Assembly: GCA_900552655.1 (NCBI GenBank)
Contig: USAE01000025.1
Coordinates: forward strand, 1-21,920
Origin: an uncultured Clostridium sp.
Lineage (GTDB): Bacteria; Bacillota; Clostridia; TANB77; CAG-508
DNA length: 21,920 nt
Direction: 5' to 3'
Numbering within the stretch: the first letter of the stretch is position 1; every line of letters starts with the position of its first letter. Below, piece by piece: positions 16,292 through 21,834 of this stretch. The position numbers and the translations under genes were made by a program. Under the pieces are notes generated by a model. It did no database searches, had not been told where the DNA came from, and saw only the letters and a list, made by a program, of their open reading frames with translations.

Positions 16292-17158
16292 CTACCTTTC
16301 TATAAAATTGTTCATTATAATCTTCATAATTTCTTTATCAACATTTTCATCAAATTTTCTTGCAAATATATTGTTAGAACTTAGTAATATATCTTTATCC
16401 TCTTTTTTCCATACATATGGGCTTCCTCTTTCCCAATCTATTTCTCTTAAACAACTTTTATATTCATCATTTTTATTATATATATTTTTTGCGAACGGTG
16501 AATTTATTAAAATAGTTTGCATTAATAATTCATCTGAACAATTAGTATTTGCGAAAAATTTTTGTATCCATTTTTCTTGTTTTATAATATATTTTGCAAA
16601 ATCACCGGTAATACTTACCCATTGACATCCTTTTTGTATATTTATATTACTATTTTTTAATCTATTAACCTTTAATATTTTTTGAAACTTTGTTAATATT
16701 TCTTGTAGTTTTGCTATTATTTTAGAATTCTTTTCATATTTTTGTAACCAATAATAATATTTTACTCTATCTTCATAATTGTTTTTTAAATTTGAAAAAC
16801 CTACAAATTCTTTGCCTTTATTATCTTCAAAAAATTTATGAATTTCACTCTGTTTTTTTAGTGGTAAATCTACTCCAGAAATTAAATGCAAATATTCATA
16901 TTCTCCATTTAAAATTGCTGTTTTAATTAATTTTAACTCAGCATTAACTAAAGATGAATGACCCCAATATGTTTTTATTGGCGTAACCCAATGTAAATTT
17001 GACTTTTGCACTACACTTAAAATTTCTTCTTTAGGCACATTTCTAGTTTTTTTATCTATATGAATATAAATATCATTGTTCTCATTATCTAGTAATTTTA
17101 ATAGAACTTTTAATGTATAAAAATTATTGTGTGCTAGTATTAAATAAGCATGCTTCAT
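16292..17158 (-). CDS. GT14 glycosyltransferase (core-2/I-branching family)
   Basis: 288 residues. Seen in order: N-terminal AYLILAHNN, IHIDKK near residue 35, YWGHSSLVNAELKLIKTAI near 65-80, LHLISGVDLPLKK near 92-105, SITGDFAKYI near 180, and CSDELLMQTIL near 205. This is the pattern of the Branch (core-2/I-branching) family, usually N-acetylglucosaminyl or xylosyl transferases; in bacteria members decorate capsular polysaccharide. Spacing of two bases from the GT4 gene, with GAGGAG inside that gene's end, shows coupling. The donor sugar cannot be told from the sequence. Confidence 0.88.
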   Translation of the reverse strand: MKHAYLILAHNNFYTLKVLLKLLDNENNDIYIHIDKKTRNVPKEEILSVVQKSNLHWVTPIKTYWGHSSLVNAELKLIKTAILNGEYEYLHLISGVDLPLKKQSEIHKFFEDNKGKEFVGFSNLKNNYEDRVKYYYWLQKYEKNSKIIAKLQEILTKFQKILKVNRLKNSNINIQKGCQWVSITGDFAKYIIKQEKWIQKFFANTNCSDELLMQTILINSPFAKNIYNKNDEYKSCLREIDWERGSPYVWKKEDKDILLSSNNIFARKFDENVDKEIMKIIMNNFIER

Positions 17159-17160
17159 TT

Positions 17161-18333
17161 TTATAGCTCCTCTAATTTTTTTAATTCTTTGTCAAAATTA
17201 ATATTAATTTTCGCTTCTATTATGTTTTTATTAATTTTGTTGTAAAATTCTTTATCTTTAATTAACTTTTCTAATATATTAGCAATTTCTTCTATATTTT
17301 CGCTAACAATAAATCCTGTTTTATTATTAATTATATTTTCTTGCATAACAGCAGTATTCGTAGAAATAACAATTTTATTTAAGCAAATTGCTTCTGCTAT
17401 AGATATGCTATACCCTTCTTTTTCAGATATTTGTACATACACATTTGCATTTTTTACATATGGGTATGGATTTTCTTTTTCTCCCAAAAGTATAAAATTT
17501 TCTGCTAAATTATTTCTTATAATTTCTGCTTCTAAATATTCTTTTAGTTCTCCTGTTCCTATCCCATACCATCTTACTTTACATTCTCTTTTTATTAATT
17601 CTTTTAATATTAATAGTGCTATTTCATATCCTTTGCCAGGTGTTAATCTTGCAACAGTTACTATATTAAAATAATCTTCAGCATACTCTTCTTTCTGCTT
17701 ATCTTTAGATTTTTGCACTATGTTTTCCTTTGGTATTAAATTATAAAAATTTTCTGTTTTTTCTTTCATTGTTGGAAAATTTTCTAAAAAAGATTTTTTA
17801 CATTTATCAGCAACTGTAAATACTTTATTATATTTTTCTATATATTGCTCATATTGTTTTTGTTTTAAATTTTCTAGTCCTGCAATATCAGAATGTACCC
17901 ATAATACTTTTTTTGTTGAATTTACTTTTTCTGCTACATATACTGTAATTGGAGATATTGGAACTTGATATGCTACTGCAATATCAAACTTTTCATCTAA
18001 TGGCTTCATTTTTAAAATATTAAAATTTTCGTCTTTTTTTGTAATTAGTTTTTTTATTTTTCCTGTTACCATTTTTAAAACTTTGTTCATTTTAAATTTT
18101 AATAAATCTTCTTTTAATGTTTTTCTTAAATCATATAATATCGTTTCTTTTAGCATAGGAATTTCTCTAACTTCTGCATACTTTAAAATTTCTTTTAATA
18201 ATGCTCCTTCCTTTTTTATTGTGTAAACATATATTTTATTTTCTTTAAGATCCATTTTAGAAATCATACTAAGTAACGCTTTCTCTATTCCGCCAATATT
18301 AAGTGATGATATGAAAAATGCAATTTTTTTCAT
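17161..18333 (-). CDS. GT4-family glycosyltransferase
   Basis: 390 residues with a GT-B fold. Seen: N-terminal SSLNIGGIEKALLSM, the LWVHSDIAG stretch near residue 145, VARLTPGKGYEIAL near 228-240, and EKEGYSISIAEAI near 310-322 with the E-x7-E donor-binding/catalytic pattern of GT4. It adds a sugar from a nucleotide donor in the cytoplasm. GAGGAGG lies five bases before the ATG, and the gene begins directly after the stop of the EpsG-like gene. The sugar and acceptor are unknown. Confidence 0.9.
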   Translation of the reverse strand: MKKIAFFISSLNIGGIEKALLSMISKMDLKENKIYVYTIKKEGALLKEILKYAEVREIPMLKETILYDLRKTLKEDLLKFKMNKVLKMVTGKIKKLITKKDENFNILKMKPLDEKFDIAVAYQVPISPITVYVAEKVNSTKKVLWVHSDIAGLENLKQKQYEQYIEKYNKVFTVADKCKKSFLENFPTMKEKTENFYNLIPKENIVQKSKDKQKEEYAEDYFNIVTVARLTPGKGYEIALLILKELIKRECKVRWYGIGTGELKEYLEAEIIRNNLAENFILLGEKENPYPYVKNANVYVQISEKEGYSISIAEAICLNKIVISTNTAVMQENIINNKTGFIVSENIEEIANILEKLIKDKEFYNKINKNIIEAKININFDKELKKLEEL

Positions 18334-18966
18334 TTATTCCTCCTCTTTGTTAAATATAGAAAATACATTTGTCGCTATTTTATCTGGAATTAAATTATTA
18401 TAACTTTCCGGTTGTTTAAAATATATTATTTGTGTACGTAATGAAATTAGTAGCATTATTATAAAATAAAATGTTATTATGTTATTCTTTGCTTTTAATA
18501 GGTCTTTAATGCTTCCTATTTCTATTAACATTAAAATAAATAGTAAGTTCGTAAAATCTATAAGTCTTATACATAATGTTGGACTATAGCAAAATGCTAA
18601 CGATAATACTAACATTAGTACTGTATAATTATATAATTTATTTTCTTTTGGCACTTTTTCTTTTATTCCATATAATGCAAATGCAAAACCAATAGCTAGT
18701 CCTATTTTTAATAAATTAATATTTTCAAATGTTTCTTTCCCATCAATTAAATAATTTTGTACACTTTTACTTACAGATTCTACAATATTAGCACCTGGAA
18801 GATTTTGTGTAAGTGTAAATATAAAGTCGGGTGTTGCTGATATTAGTACAATAATCGCAATTATTAATATTTTTGTTTTTCTGTTACTAATTAATAAAAT
18901 TAATCTCATTATTAAAAATAATATTGTATATCTGTTTAATCTTTTCGATAAATTTTCGCATCTCAT
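18334..18966 (-). CDS. EpsG/Wzy-like polysaccharide membrane protein, probably truncated
   Basis: 210 residues with at least four to five hydrophobic segments (about 14-30, 33-52, 85-105, 115-160, 163-178). I read it as resembling the C-terminal half of EpsG/Wzy-type polymerases: repeated hydrophobic helices, the external loop ATPDFIFTLTQNLPGANIVE, and CYSPTLCIRLIDFTNLLFILM. Full family members have about 350 residues, so the N-terminal half may be missing. AGGAGG is 11 bases from the ATG, longer than usual, and a stop lies seven codons upstream in frame. It leads the GT4-GT14-flippase operon, so polymerase would be the missing function; this is inference. Confidence 0.55.
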   Translation of the reverse strand: MRCENLSKRLNRYTILFLIMRLILLISNRKTKILIIAIIVLISATPDFIFTLTQNLPGANIVESVSKSVQNYLIDGKETFENINLLKIGLAIGFAFALYGIKEKVPKENKLYNYTVLMLVLSLAFCYSPTLCIRLIDFTNLLFILMLIEIGSIKDLLKAKNNIITFYFIIMLLISLRTQIIYFKQPESYNNLIPDKIATNVFSIFNKEEE

Positions 18967-19107
18967 CTTTAGAACATCCTCCTATGATCTGATTTAGTAT
19001 TTTATTTTAAATATGGATTCTTTTGCATATATTGGAATTACATGCACGTACAATAACAAGTAAGCAAAATAACTAATTACATTTTCATATATTTTGTTCT
19101 TTTCAAG

Positions 19108-19119
19108 GATAGCGCTATC
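19108..19119. repeat. 12-bp perfect palindrome in the divergent intergenic region
   Basis: GATAGCGCTATC reads the same on both strands, in the 263-bp gap between the two divergent operons. It is 50 bases upstream of the BlaI-type operator. The GC-rich centre stands out from the AT-rich surroundings; it might be a binding site of a dimeric regulator. Confidence 0.5.
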
Positions 19120-19168
19120 TTCAAGTACAAAATATCATTAATTGTTATTTTTAGCAACAGTTATTTTT

Positions 19169-19196
19169 ATTTTTAATTGTTGCGACAATTAAAAAT
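19169..19196. promoter_or_regulatory. Perfect inverted repeat, probable BlaI-type operator
   Basis: A 28-bp inverted repeat with 12-bp perfect arms (left arm ATTTTTAATTGT, right arm its exact complement) around TGCG. It covers the -35 box of the blaI-like gene (19180-19185). A weaker related copy (GTTATTTTTAGCAACAG, 19144-19160) lies just upstream. BlaI/MecI proteins bind such dyads as dimers and repress their own operon. The base sequence differs from the classic TACA/TGTA operators, so a new specificity is likely. Confidence 0.75.
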
Positions 19197-19208
19197 AGAG
19201 GCTAAAAT
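19180..19208 (+). promoter_or_regulatory. Promoter of the BlaI/M56/peptide operon
   Basis: -35 TTGCGA (19180-19185), 17-base spacer, -10 TAAAAT (19203-19208). The -35 lies inside the inverted repeat, so repressor binding would block RNA polymerase. AGGTG and the ATG (19230) follow. Confidence 0.65.
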
Positions 19209-19229
19209 ATTCATAGGTGAAAAACATAT

Positions 19230-19598
19230 ATGAAAAAATTATCAAAAAGAGAAAATCAAATTATGATTGCTTTGTGGAATTCTTCTGTTCCATTGTCTGC
19301 TAGTGCTTTAAAGAAAAATTTAGATGAAGATGTTAGTATATATACAATTCAACAAGTCCTTCAGAAATTGCTTAAAAAAGATTATATAAAAGTAGATAGA
19401 ATCGTTCAGCACGAAAAAGCTCTAATGCGAGAATATGTACCTGTAATTTCTCAAGTTGAATATATTACAAGTTTTGTAAATCAAAAAACATCTTTTGAAT
19501 TAGCTTCAAATTTCATAAAAGAAACCGACAATTTAGATGCTATTATCGAATTAGAAAAACTTATAAATATCAAATTCAAAGAAAAGGGAATAAAGTAA
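19230..19598 (+). CDS. BlaI/MecI/CopY-family transcriptional repressor
   Basis: 122 residues, the family's usual length. The N-terminal winged helix (residues 1-70) shows the family pattern: RENQIMIALWNSS, the recognition region SIYTIQQVLQKLLKKDYIKV, and a wing ending near residue 70. The C-terminal part (about 75-122) should be the dimerisation region. In the known BlaI/BlaR1 system the repressor is cleaved after the membrane sensor is activated; the same is plausible here. It is the first gene of a plus-strand operon, its stop codon TAA touching the next ATG. The operator at 19169-19196 suggests autorepression. Confidence 0.9.
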   Translation: MKKLSKRENQIMIALWNSSVPLSASALKKNLDEDVSIYTIQQVLQKLLKKDYIKVDRIVQHEKALMREYVPVISQVEYITSFVNQKTSFELASNFIKETDNLDAIIELEKLINIKFKEKGIK

Positions 19599-20690
19599 AT
19601 GCAGTTGACCCTTTCATCGTTATTTATTACAATCTTTTTTACTGCCATTCTGATTCTTATTTTTAATGCATTACTAACATGCAAAAAAAGTTATATGTTT
19701 TTTAGAACTGATTTTCTTTCTGTCCTAGCTATAATTATAGTTTTACGTCTATTATTTCCTATTGAATTTAAATTTACGCAATCAATAGCAGCTACACCGA
19801 TTATGAATCCGTTTTATAACATAATGCATTATAAATTTCATTCATTTGAGATTTATAATTTACTTCTTCTTATATGGGTTATAGGAATTATTATCAAATC
19901 CATTGAATATATCTTTTCAGTATCTCAGTCAAACAAAAATTATAAACTACTCATTTCTAATTCAGTCAAATTAGAAACAAATGATTTAGATGCAGAATTA
20001 GCTATTTTCCCTATTTTTAGCAGTCAATTTTTATATGTTCCTACAGTATTTACCACAAAAAAGAGTATATTTCTTCCTACGACTTTATACACTAAAAGCG
20101 AACTGAATAATATTTTACGACATGAGATCAGTCATGTTCAACATCATGACGGTTTAATAAAACATATTATAAATCTTGTTGTGATTCTATACTGGTGGAA
20201 TCCACTTGTATATATATTTAGAAATCAAATACATTTACTTTTAGAGATGTGTGCTGATTATAAAAGCACAAAAAATTTCAATGAGGTAGAAAGCAATCAA
20301 TACATTAGAGACTTAATAAATACACAAAAAAAGACTACTATTTATAATCAAGTGCACAAATATAGTAATTCGAATATTATTGATGAAAGTATAAAAGTTC
20401 TTGAATATAGGATAAACTATATGATAGAGAACAAATACAAGAAAAAGACCAACAAATTACTATTAGCCACATTGATTTTGTTTCCATTTCTAACAAACTC
20501 TATCATATTAGAGCCTTCTTTCCCTGCTCCTGACGAATATGAGTTATTATCAGAAAAAGATTTAAAAAATGGATATATAACAGTGAATAAAGATGGTACT
20601 TATACATTTCATGTCGGTAAACTTAAAGGTATTATCAACAATCCAAAATCTAAAGAATTTAAAGACATTCCAATCATAAAAGGAGAATAA
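19599..20690 (+). CDS. M56-family membrane metallopeptidase (BlaR1-like, no penicillin sensor)
   Basis: 363 residues. Membrane segments lie at about 8-28, 40-55, 85-106, a hydrophobic stretch at 187-208 and 270-290. The zinc site is HEISH (175-179) in LRHEISHVQHHDG, with Glu216 in EMCAD as likely third ligand, typical of M56. M56 proteins sit in the membrane and cut a cytosolic repressor or activate its cutting. The long C-terminal penicillin-binding sensor of BlaR1 is absent; after the last membrane segment only about 65 external residues remain, including LNGYITVNKDGTYTFHVG-like beta repeats (NGYITVNKDGTYTFHVGKL). So the signal sensed is probably not a beta-lactam. Starts directly after the repressor's stop, GGGA upstream. 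Confidence 0.9.
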   Translation: MQLTLSSLFITIFFTAILILIFNALLTCKKSYMFFRTDFLSVLAIIIVLRLLFPIEFKFTQSIAATPIMNPFYNIMHYKFHSFEIYNLLLLIWVIGIIIKSIEYIFSVSQSNKNYKLLISNSVKLETNDLDAELAIFPIFSSQFLYVPTVFTTKKSIFLPTTLYTKSELNNILRHEISHVQHHDGLIKHIINLVVILYWWNPLVYIFRNQIHLLLEMCADYKSTKNFNEVESNQYIRDLINTQKKTTIYNQVHKYSNSNIIDESIKVLEYRINYMIENKYKKKTNKLLLATLILFPFLTNSIILEPSFPAPDEYELLSEKDLKNGYITVNKDGTYTFHVGKLKGIINNPKSKEFKDIPIIKGE

Positions 20691-20695
20691 GTATA

Positions 20696-20914
20696 ATGAA
20701 AAATTTATTATTTAGTCTATTTATTTCTATTTTTACTATACTAAATACAATACCAATCCAAATATCTGCAAAAGAAGAGTTCTCTAACCAAAGCATAATT
20801 CAACCAGTATCTGATATCAAAATATGGAAATATAAAGCAATAAACGGACATGTATGTAAACGACTTTGGAATAGTTCTCGAAAGCGTTGGGAAACTAATT
20901 GGATTCCATGTTAA
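20696..20914 (+). CDS. Small secreted peptide of the BlaI/M56 operon
   Basis: 72 residues with a clear signal peptide (1-25, MKNLLFSLFISIFTILN, likely cut after ISA). The mature peptide of about 47 residues ends in a basic, aromatic tail: IWKYKAINGHVCKRLWNS at 43-60 and RKRWETNWIPC to 72, with four tryptophans and exactly two cysteines (Cys54, Cys72) that could form a disulfide. GGAG lies at the end of the upstream gene, 10 bases before the ATG; the gap is five bases. I recall similar Y-K-R-L-W/W-I-P tails in small secreted Bacillota proteins but cannot name the family. Role (signal, bacteriocin, envelope factor, or M56 ligand) is open. Confidence 0.7.
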   Translation: MKNLLFSLFISIFTILNTIPIQISAKEEFSNQSIIQPVSDIKIWKYKAINGHVCKRLWNSSRKRWETNWIPC

Positions 20915-20957
20915 TTATGTAATATTCCATTTATTTCATAAAAAAATAGATAGATAT

Positions 20958-21077
20958 CATAGGATTTTATGCATTTCTTAAATTTTTGCACCTTTATATG
21001 CTTTTCGGTGAATAGTAACATTTCACCTAATCATGAGCATTGCATTACCTAAAAAGTATGCTATAATTCAAGTAGGC
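20958..21077 (+). repeat. Leader repeat, copy 1 (small-RNA module)
   Basis: About 120 bases, strongly similar to 21468-21603. Shared blocks include CATAGGATTTTATGCATTT, TTGCACCTTTATATGCTTTT, GGTGAATA, and the promoter that follows. A small inverted repeat GGTGAA/TTCACC (21007-21027) lies 13 bases upstream of the -35 box. The two copies are spaced about 510-525 bases, giving a tandem array. Confidence 0.85.
21040..21067 (+). promoter_or_regulatory. Promoter of antitoxin-like small RNA, copy 1
   Basis: -35 TTGCAT (21040-21045), 16-base spacer, perfect -10 TATAAT (21062-21067). The same boxes and spacer recur in copy 2. No ribosome binding site or ORF follows, so it drives an RNA gene. Confidence 0.75.
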
Positions 21078-21078
21078 A

Positions 21079-21101
21079 AACGGATAACAAGCCTACACGA
21101 G
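21079..21101 (+). repeat. Direct repeats DRa and DRb, small-RNA copy
   Basis: DRa AACGGATAACAA (21079-21090) is repeated exactly at 21253-21264, and DRb CCTACACGAG (21092-21101) is repeated with one change (CCTCCACGAG) at 21270-21279. Order and orientation are the same. The second set covers the toxin's start codon. Confidence 0.8.
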
Positions 21102-21102
21102 T

Positions 21103-21135
21103 AAAAGGATGGTTCGGACTAAACCATCCTTTTTT
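21103..21135 (+). terminator. Terminator of small RNA, copy 1
   Basis: Hairpin AAAAGGATGGTT/AACCATCCTTTT around a seven-base loop, then TTTTTT. A strong plus-strand rho-independent terminator. Confidence 0.9.
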
Positions 21136-21140
21136 CAACG

Positions 21141-21171
21141 AAAAAAGCAGTAGAAGGACTAATTCTACCGC
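21141..21171 (-). terminator. Terminator of toxin mRNA, copy 1
   Basis: Minus-strand hairpin GCGGTAGAA/TTCTACTGC (one G-T pair) around a seven-base loop, then TTTTTT. It sits back to back with the small-RNA terminator, with only about five bases between them. Confidence 0.88.
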
Positions 21172-21186
21172 TAAAGGCTCACTATT

Positions 21187-21276
21187 CTACTTATCCCCAT
21201 CGAGCCATTTGCATATAATATGGGTTACCACATCTGCTATGACAGAGACAATAACGGATAACAATATCTCCTCCAC
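21187..21276 (-). CDS. Fst-like hydrophobic peptide (putative type I toxin), copy 1
   Basis: 29 residues starting at GTG (21276), with an AAGGAGG site eight bases upstream. Residues 4-21 form one membrane helix (ILLSVIVSVIADVVTHII), followed by a polar end CKWLDGDK. The single membrane helix plus WLD near the C-terminus resembles the Fst/par family, whose members end in a WLDxQ-like tail. Flanking features (converging small RNA, direct repeats at the start, SD-hiding hairpin) fit a type I toxin that damages the membrane. The short size means it would be missed by usual annotation. Toxicity is inferred, not shown. Confidence 0.78.
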   Translation of the reverse strand: MEEILLSVIVSVIADVVTHIICKWLDGDK

Positions 21277-21279
21277 GAG
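21253..21279 (-). repeat. Direct repeats DRa and DRb, toxin copy
   Basis: Match to 21079-21101. DRb covers the start codon GTG (its CAC on the plus strand, 21274-21276) and DRa lies in codons 4-8 of the toxin gene. Antitoxin pairing here would block initiation. Confidence 0.8.
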
Positions 21280-21284
21280 ATTCA

Positions 21285-21310
21285 CCTCCTTCCCGTTACC
21301 GAGAGAGGAG
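21285..21310 (-). promoter_or_regulatory. SD-sequestering 5' hairpin of the toxin mRNA
   Basis: On the minus strand CTCCT and AGGAG form the outer stem, with TCTCG/CGGGA as inner stem around a GTAA (GNRA-type) tetraloop and one bulged base. It buries the AAGGAGG site and would sit at the 5' end of the transcript from the promoter at 21318-21346. A comparable 5' structure is known for the Fst toxin mRNA. Confidence 0.7.
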
Positions 21311-21317
21311 TTGCAGA

Positions 21318-21346
21318 ATAGTATGTCCATTTTATCATAAAATCAA
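21318..21346 (-). promoter_or_regulatory. Promoter of the toxin mRNA, copy 1
   Basis: On the minus strand: -35 TTGATT (21341-21346), exact 17-base spacer, -10 TACTAT (21318-21323). Start expected near 21311, placing the hairpin at the very 5' end. An alternative -10 TAAAAT lies in the spacer but lacks a good -35. Confidence 0.55.
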
Positions 21347-21372
21347 ATAGCAAAAAATAACAATTCTATAAG

Positions 21373-21391
21373 TCAACTGAGCATCAGTTGA
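21373..21391. repeat. Inverted repeat upstream of the toxin promoter
   Basis: TCAACTGA and TCAGTTGA are perfect 8-bp arms around GCA. No T-run on either side, so it is not an intrinsic terminator; a protein binding site is possible. Confidence 0.6.
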
Positions 21392-21467
21392 TACAATAAA
21401 ACGCGAAATAATCCATACTAACTTTATTGCAAAATTTTATCAAAAATTTCAAAAAGTTGATAAAAAC

Positions 21468-21603
21468 CATAGGATTTTATGCATTTTCTTGAATTATTGC
21501 ACCTTTATATGCTTTTGGTGAATATTAACATTTTGACCTAGTAACATTTCGCCTAATCAATAGCATTGCATTCGCTAAAAAGCATGCTATAATTCAACCA
21601 GGC
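21468..21603 (+). repeat. Leader repeat, copy 2 (small-RNA module)
   Basis: Second copy of the 20958-21077 leader. It carries an internal tandem duplication (AACATTTTGACCTAGT then AACATTTCGCCTAATC) not present in copy 1. Otherwise the blocks, their order and the promoter are the same. Confidence 0.85.
21566..21593 (+). promoter_or_regulatory. Promoter of small RNA, copy 2
   Basis: -35 TTGCAT (21566-21571), 16-base spacer, -10 TATAAT (21588-21593), identical boxes and spacing to copy 1. Confidence 0.75.
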
Positions 21604-21662
21604 AAAAGCTAAGAAATAACTGCCACGTAAATGGAACTTGAATTGACCGTCAAGTTCCTTTT
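21600..21662 (+). ncRNA. Small RNA, copy 2
   Basis: Expected to start at about 21600 with AGGC, as in copy 1. The 5' part can form only a short hairpin (GGCA/TGCC). The loop has diverged (AGCTAAGAAATAAC) and shares no long direct repeat with its neighbouring peptide gene; only GCCAC (21622-21626 and 21786-21790) is common. So it may no longer regulate that gene or may act on another. Confidence 0.6.
21633..21662 (+). terminator. Terminator of small RNA, copy 2
   Basis: Perfect nine-base arms GGAACTTGA/TCAAGTTCC around an eight-base loop, followed by TTTTATATT. Confidence 0.85.
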
Positions 21663-21667
21663 ATATT

Positions 21668-21691
21668 AAAAAAAGCGGCTGACCAGGCCAC
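21668..21691 (-). terminator. Terminator of the peptide gene, copy 2
   Basis: Minus-strand hairpin GTGGC/GCCGC (one G-T pair) followed by TTTTTTT, about 20 bases after the stop codon. Back to back with the small-RNA terminator, as in copy 1. Confidence 0.75.
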
Positions 21692-21709
21692 TTTACAATG
21701 CTTTACTAC

Positions 21710-21793
21710 TCAGTCATCTCCGTCAAGCCATTTGCAAATATAGTAGGCAACTACACTTGCTACAACAGAGACTAATCCGACTGAGGCCACCAT
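21710..21793 (-). CDS. Fst-like hydrophobic peptide (putative type I toxin), copy 2, possibly decayed
   Basis: 27 residues from ATG at 21793 to TGA at 21710: a hydrophobic helix (GLVSVVASVVAYYI, residues 6-19) and CKWLDGDD. It matches copy 1 in the core SVVxxxVVxxxICKWLDGD, and the module order is the same. Unlike copy 1, a TAA lies just before the ATG and there is no ribosome binding site in the usual place, nor the SD hairpin. The homology appears to stop near the start codon, so the 5' region may have been replaced or lost. The frame itself is intact. Confidence 0.6.
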   Translation of the reverse strand: MVASVGLVSVVASVVAYYICKWLDGDD

Positions 21794-21805
21794 TTATCAA
21801 AGATT

Positions 21806-21834
21806 GCACCTAGCATTTGACAGGTGCCTTTTTT
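21806..21834 (+). terminator. Orphan plus-strand intrinsic terminator
   Basis: Arms GCACCT/AGGTGC around a ten-base loop, followed by TTTTTT. There is no plus-strand promoter or gene between the copy 2 peptide start and this hairpin; it may be left over from a third small RNA, or part of the peptide mRNA leader on the other strand. Confidence 0.65.

Larger units (their letters stand above)
21074..21135 (+). ncRNA. Small antisense-type RNA (putative antitoxin), copy 1
   Basis: An RNA of about 60 nt from the estimated start near 21074 to a strong terminator. Its 5' part folds as a hairpin with stem AGGC/GCCT (or GTAGGC/GCCTAC) and a loop holding AACGGATAACAA. That loop and the following CCTACACGAG both match, in the same order, the start region of the toxin gene on the same strand, so the RNA is complementary to the toxin mRNA at those places. 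The two transcripts converge but stop without overlapping, so pairing should be in trans. No ORF or SD inside. Confidence 0.72.

Noticed and set aside
20915..21300. CRISPR array or IS element, because of repeated sequence
   Set aside because: The repeats are two units about 510-525 bases apart with promoters, RNAs and terminators; there are no short regular spacers, no transposase and no terminal inverted repeats.
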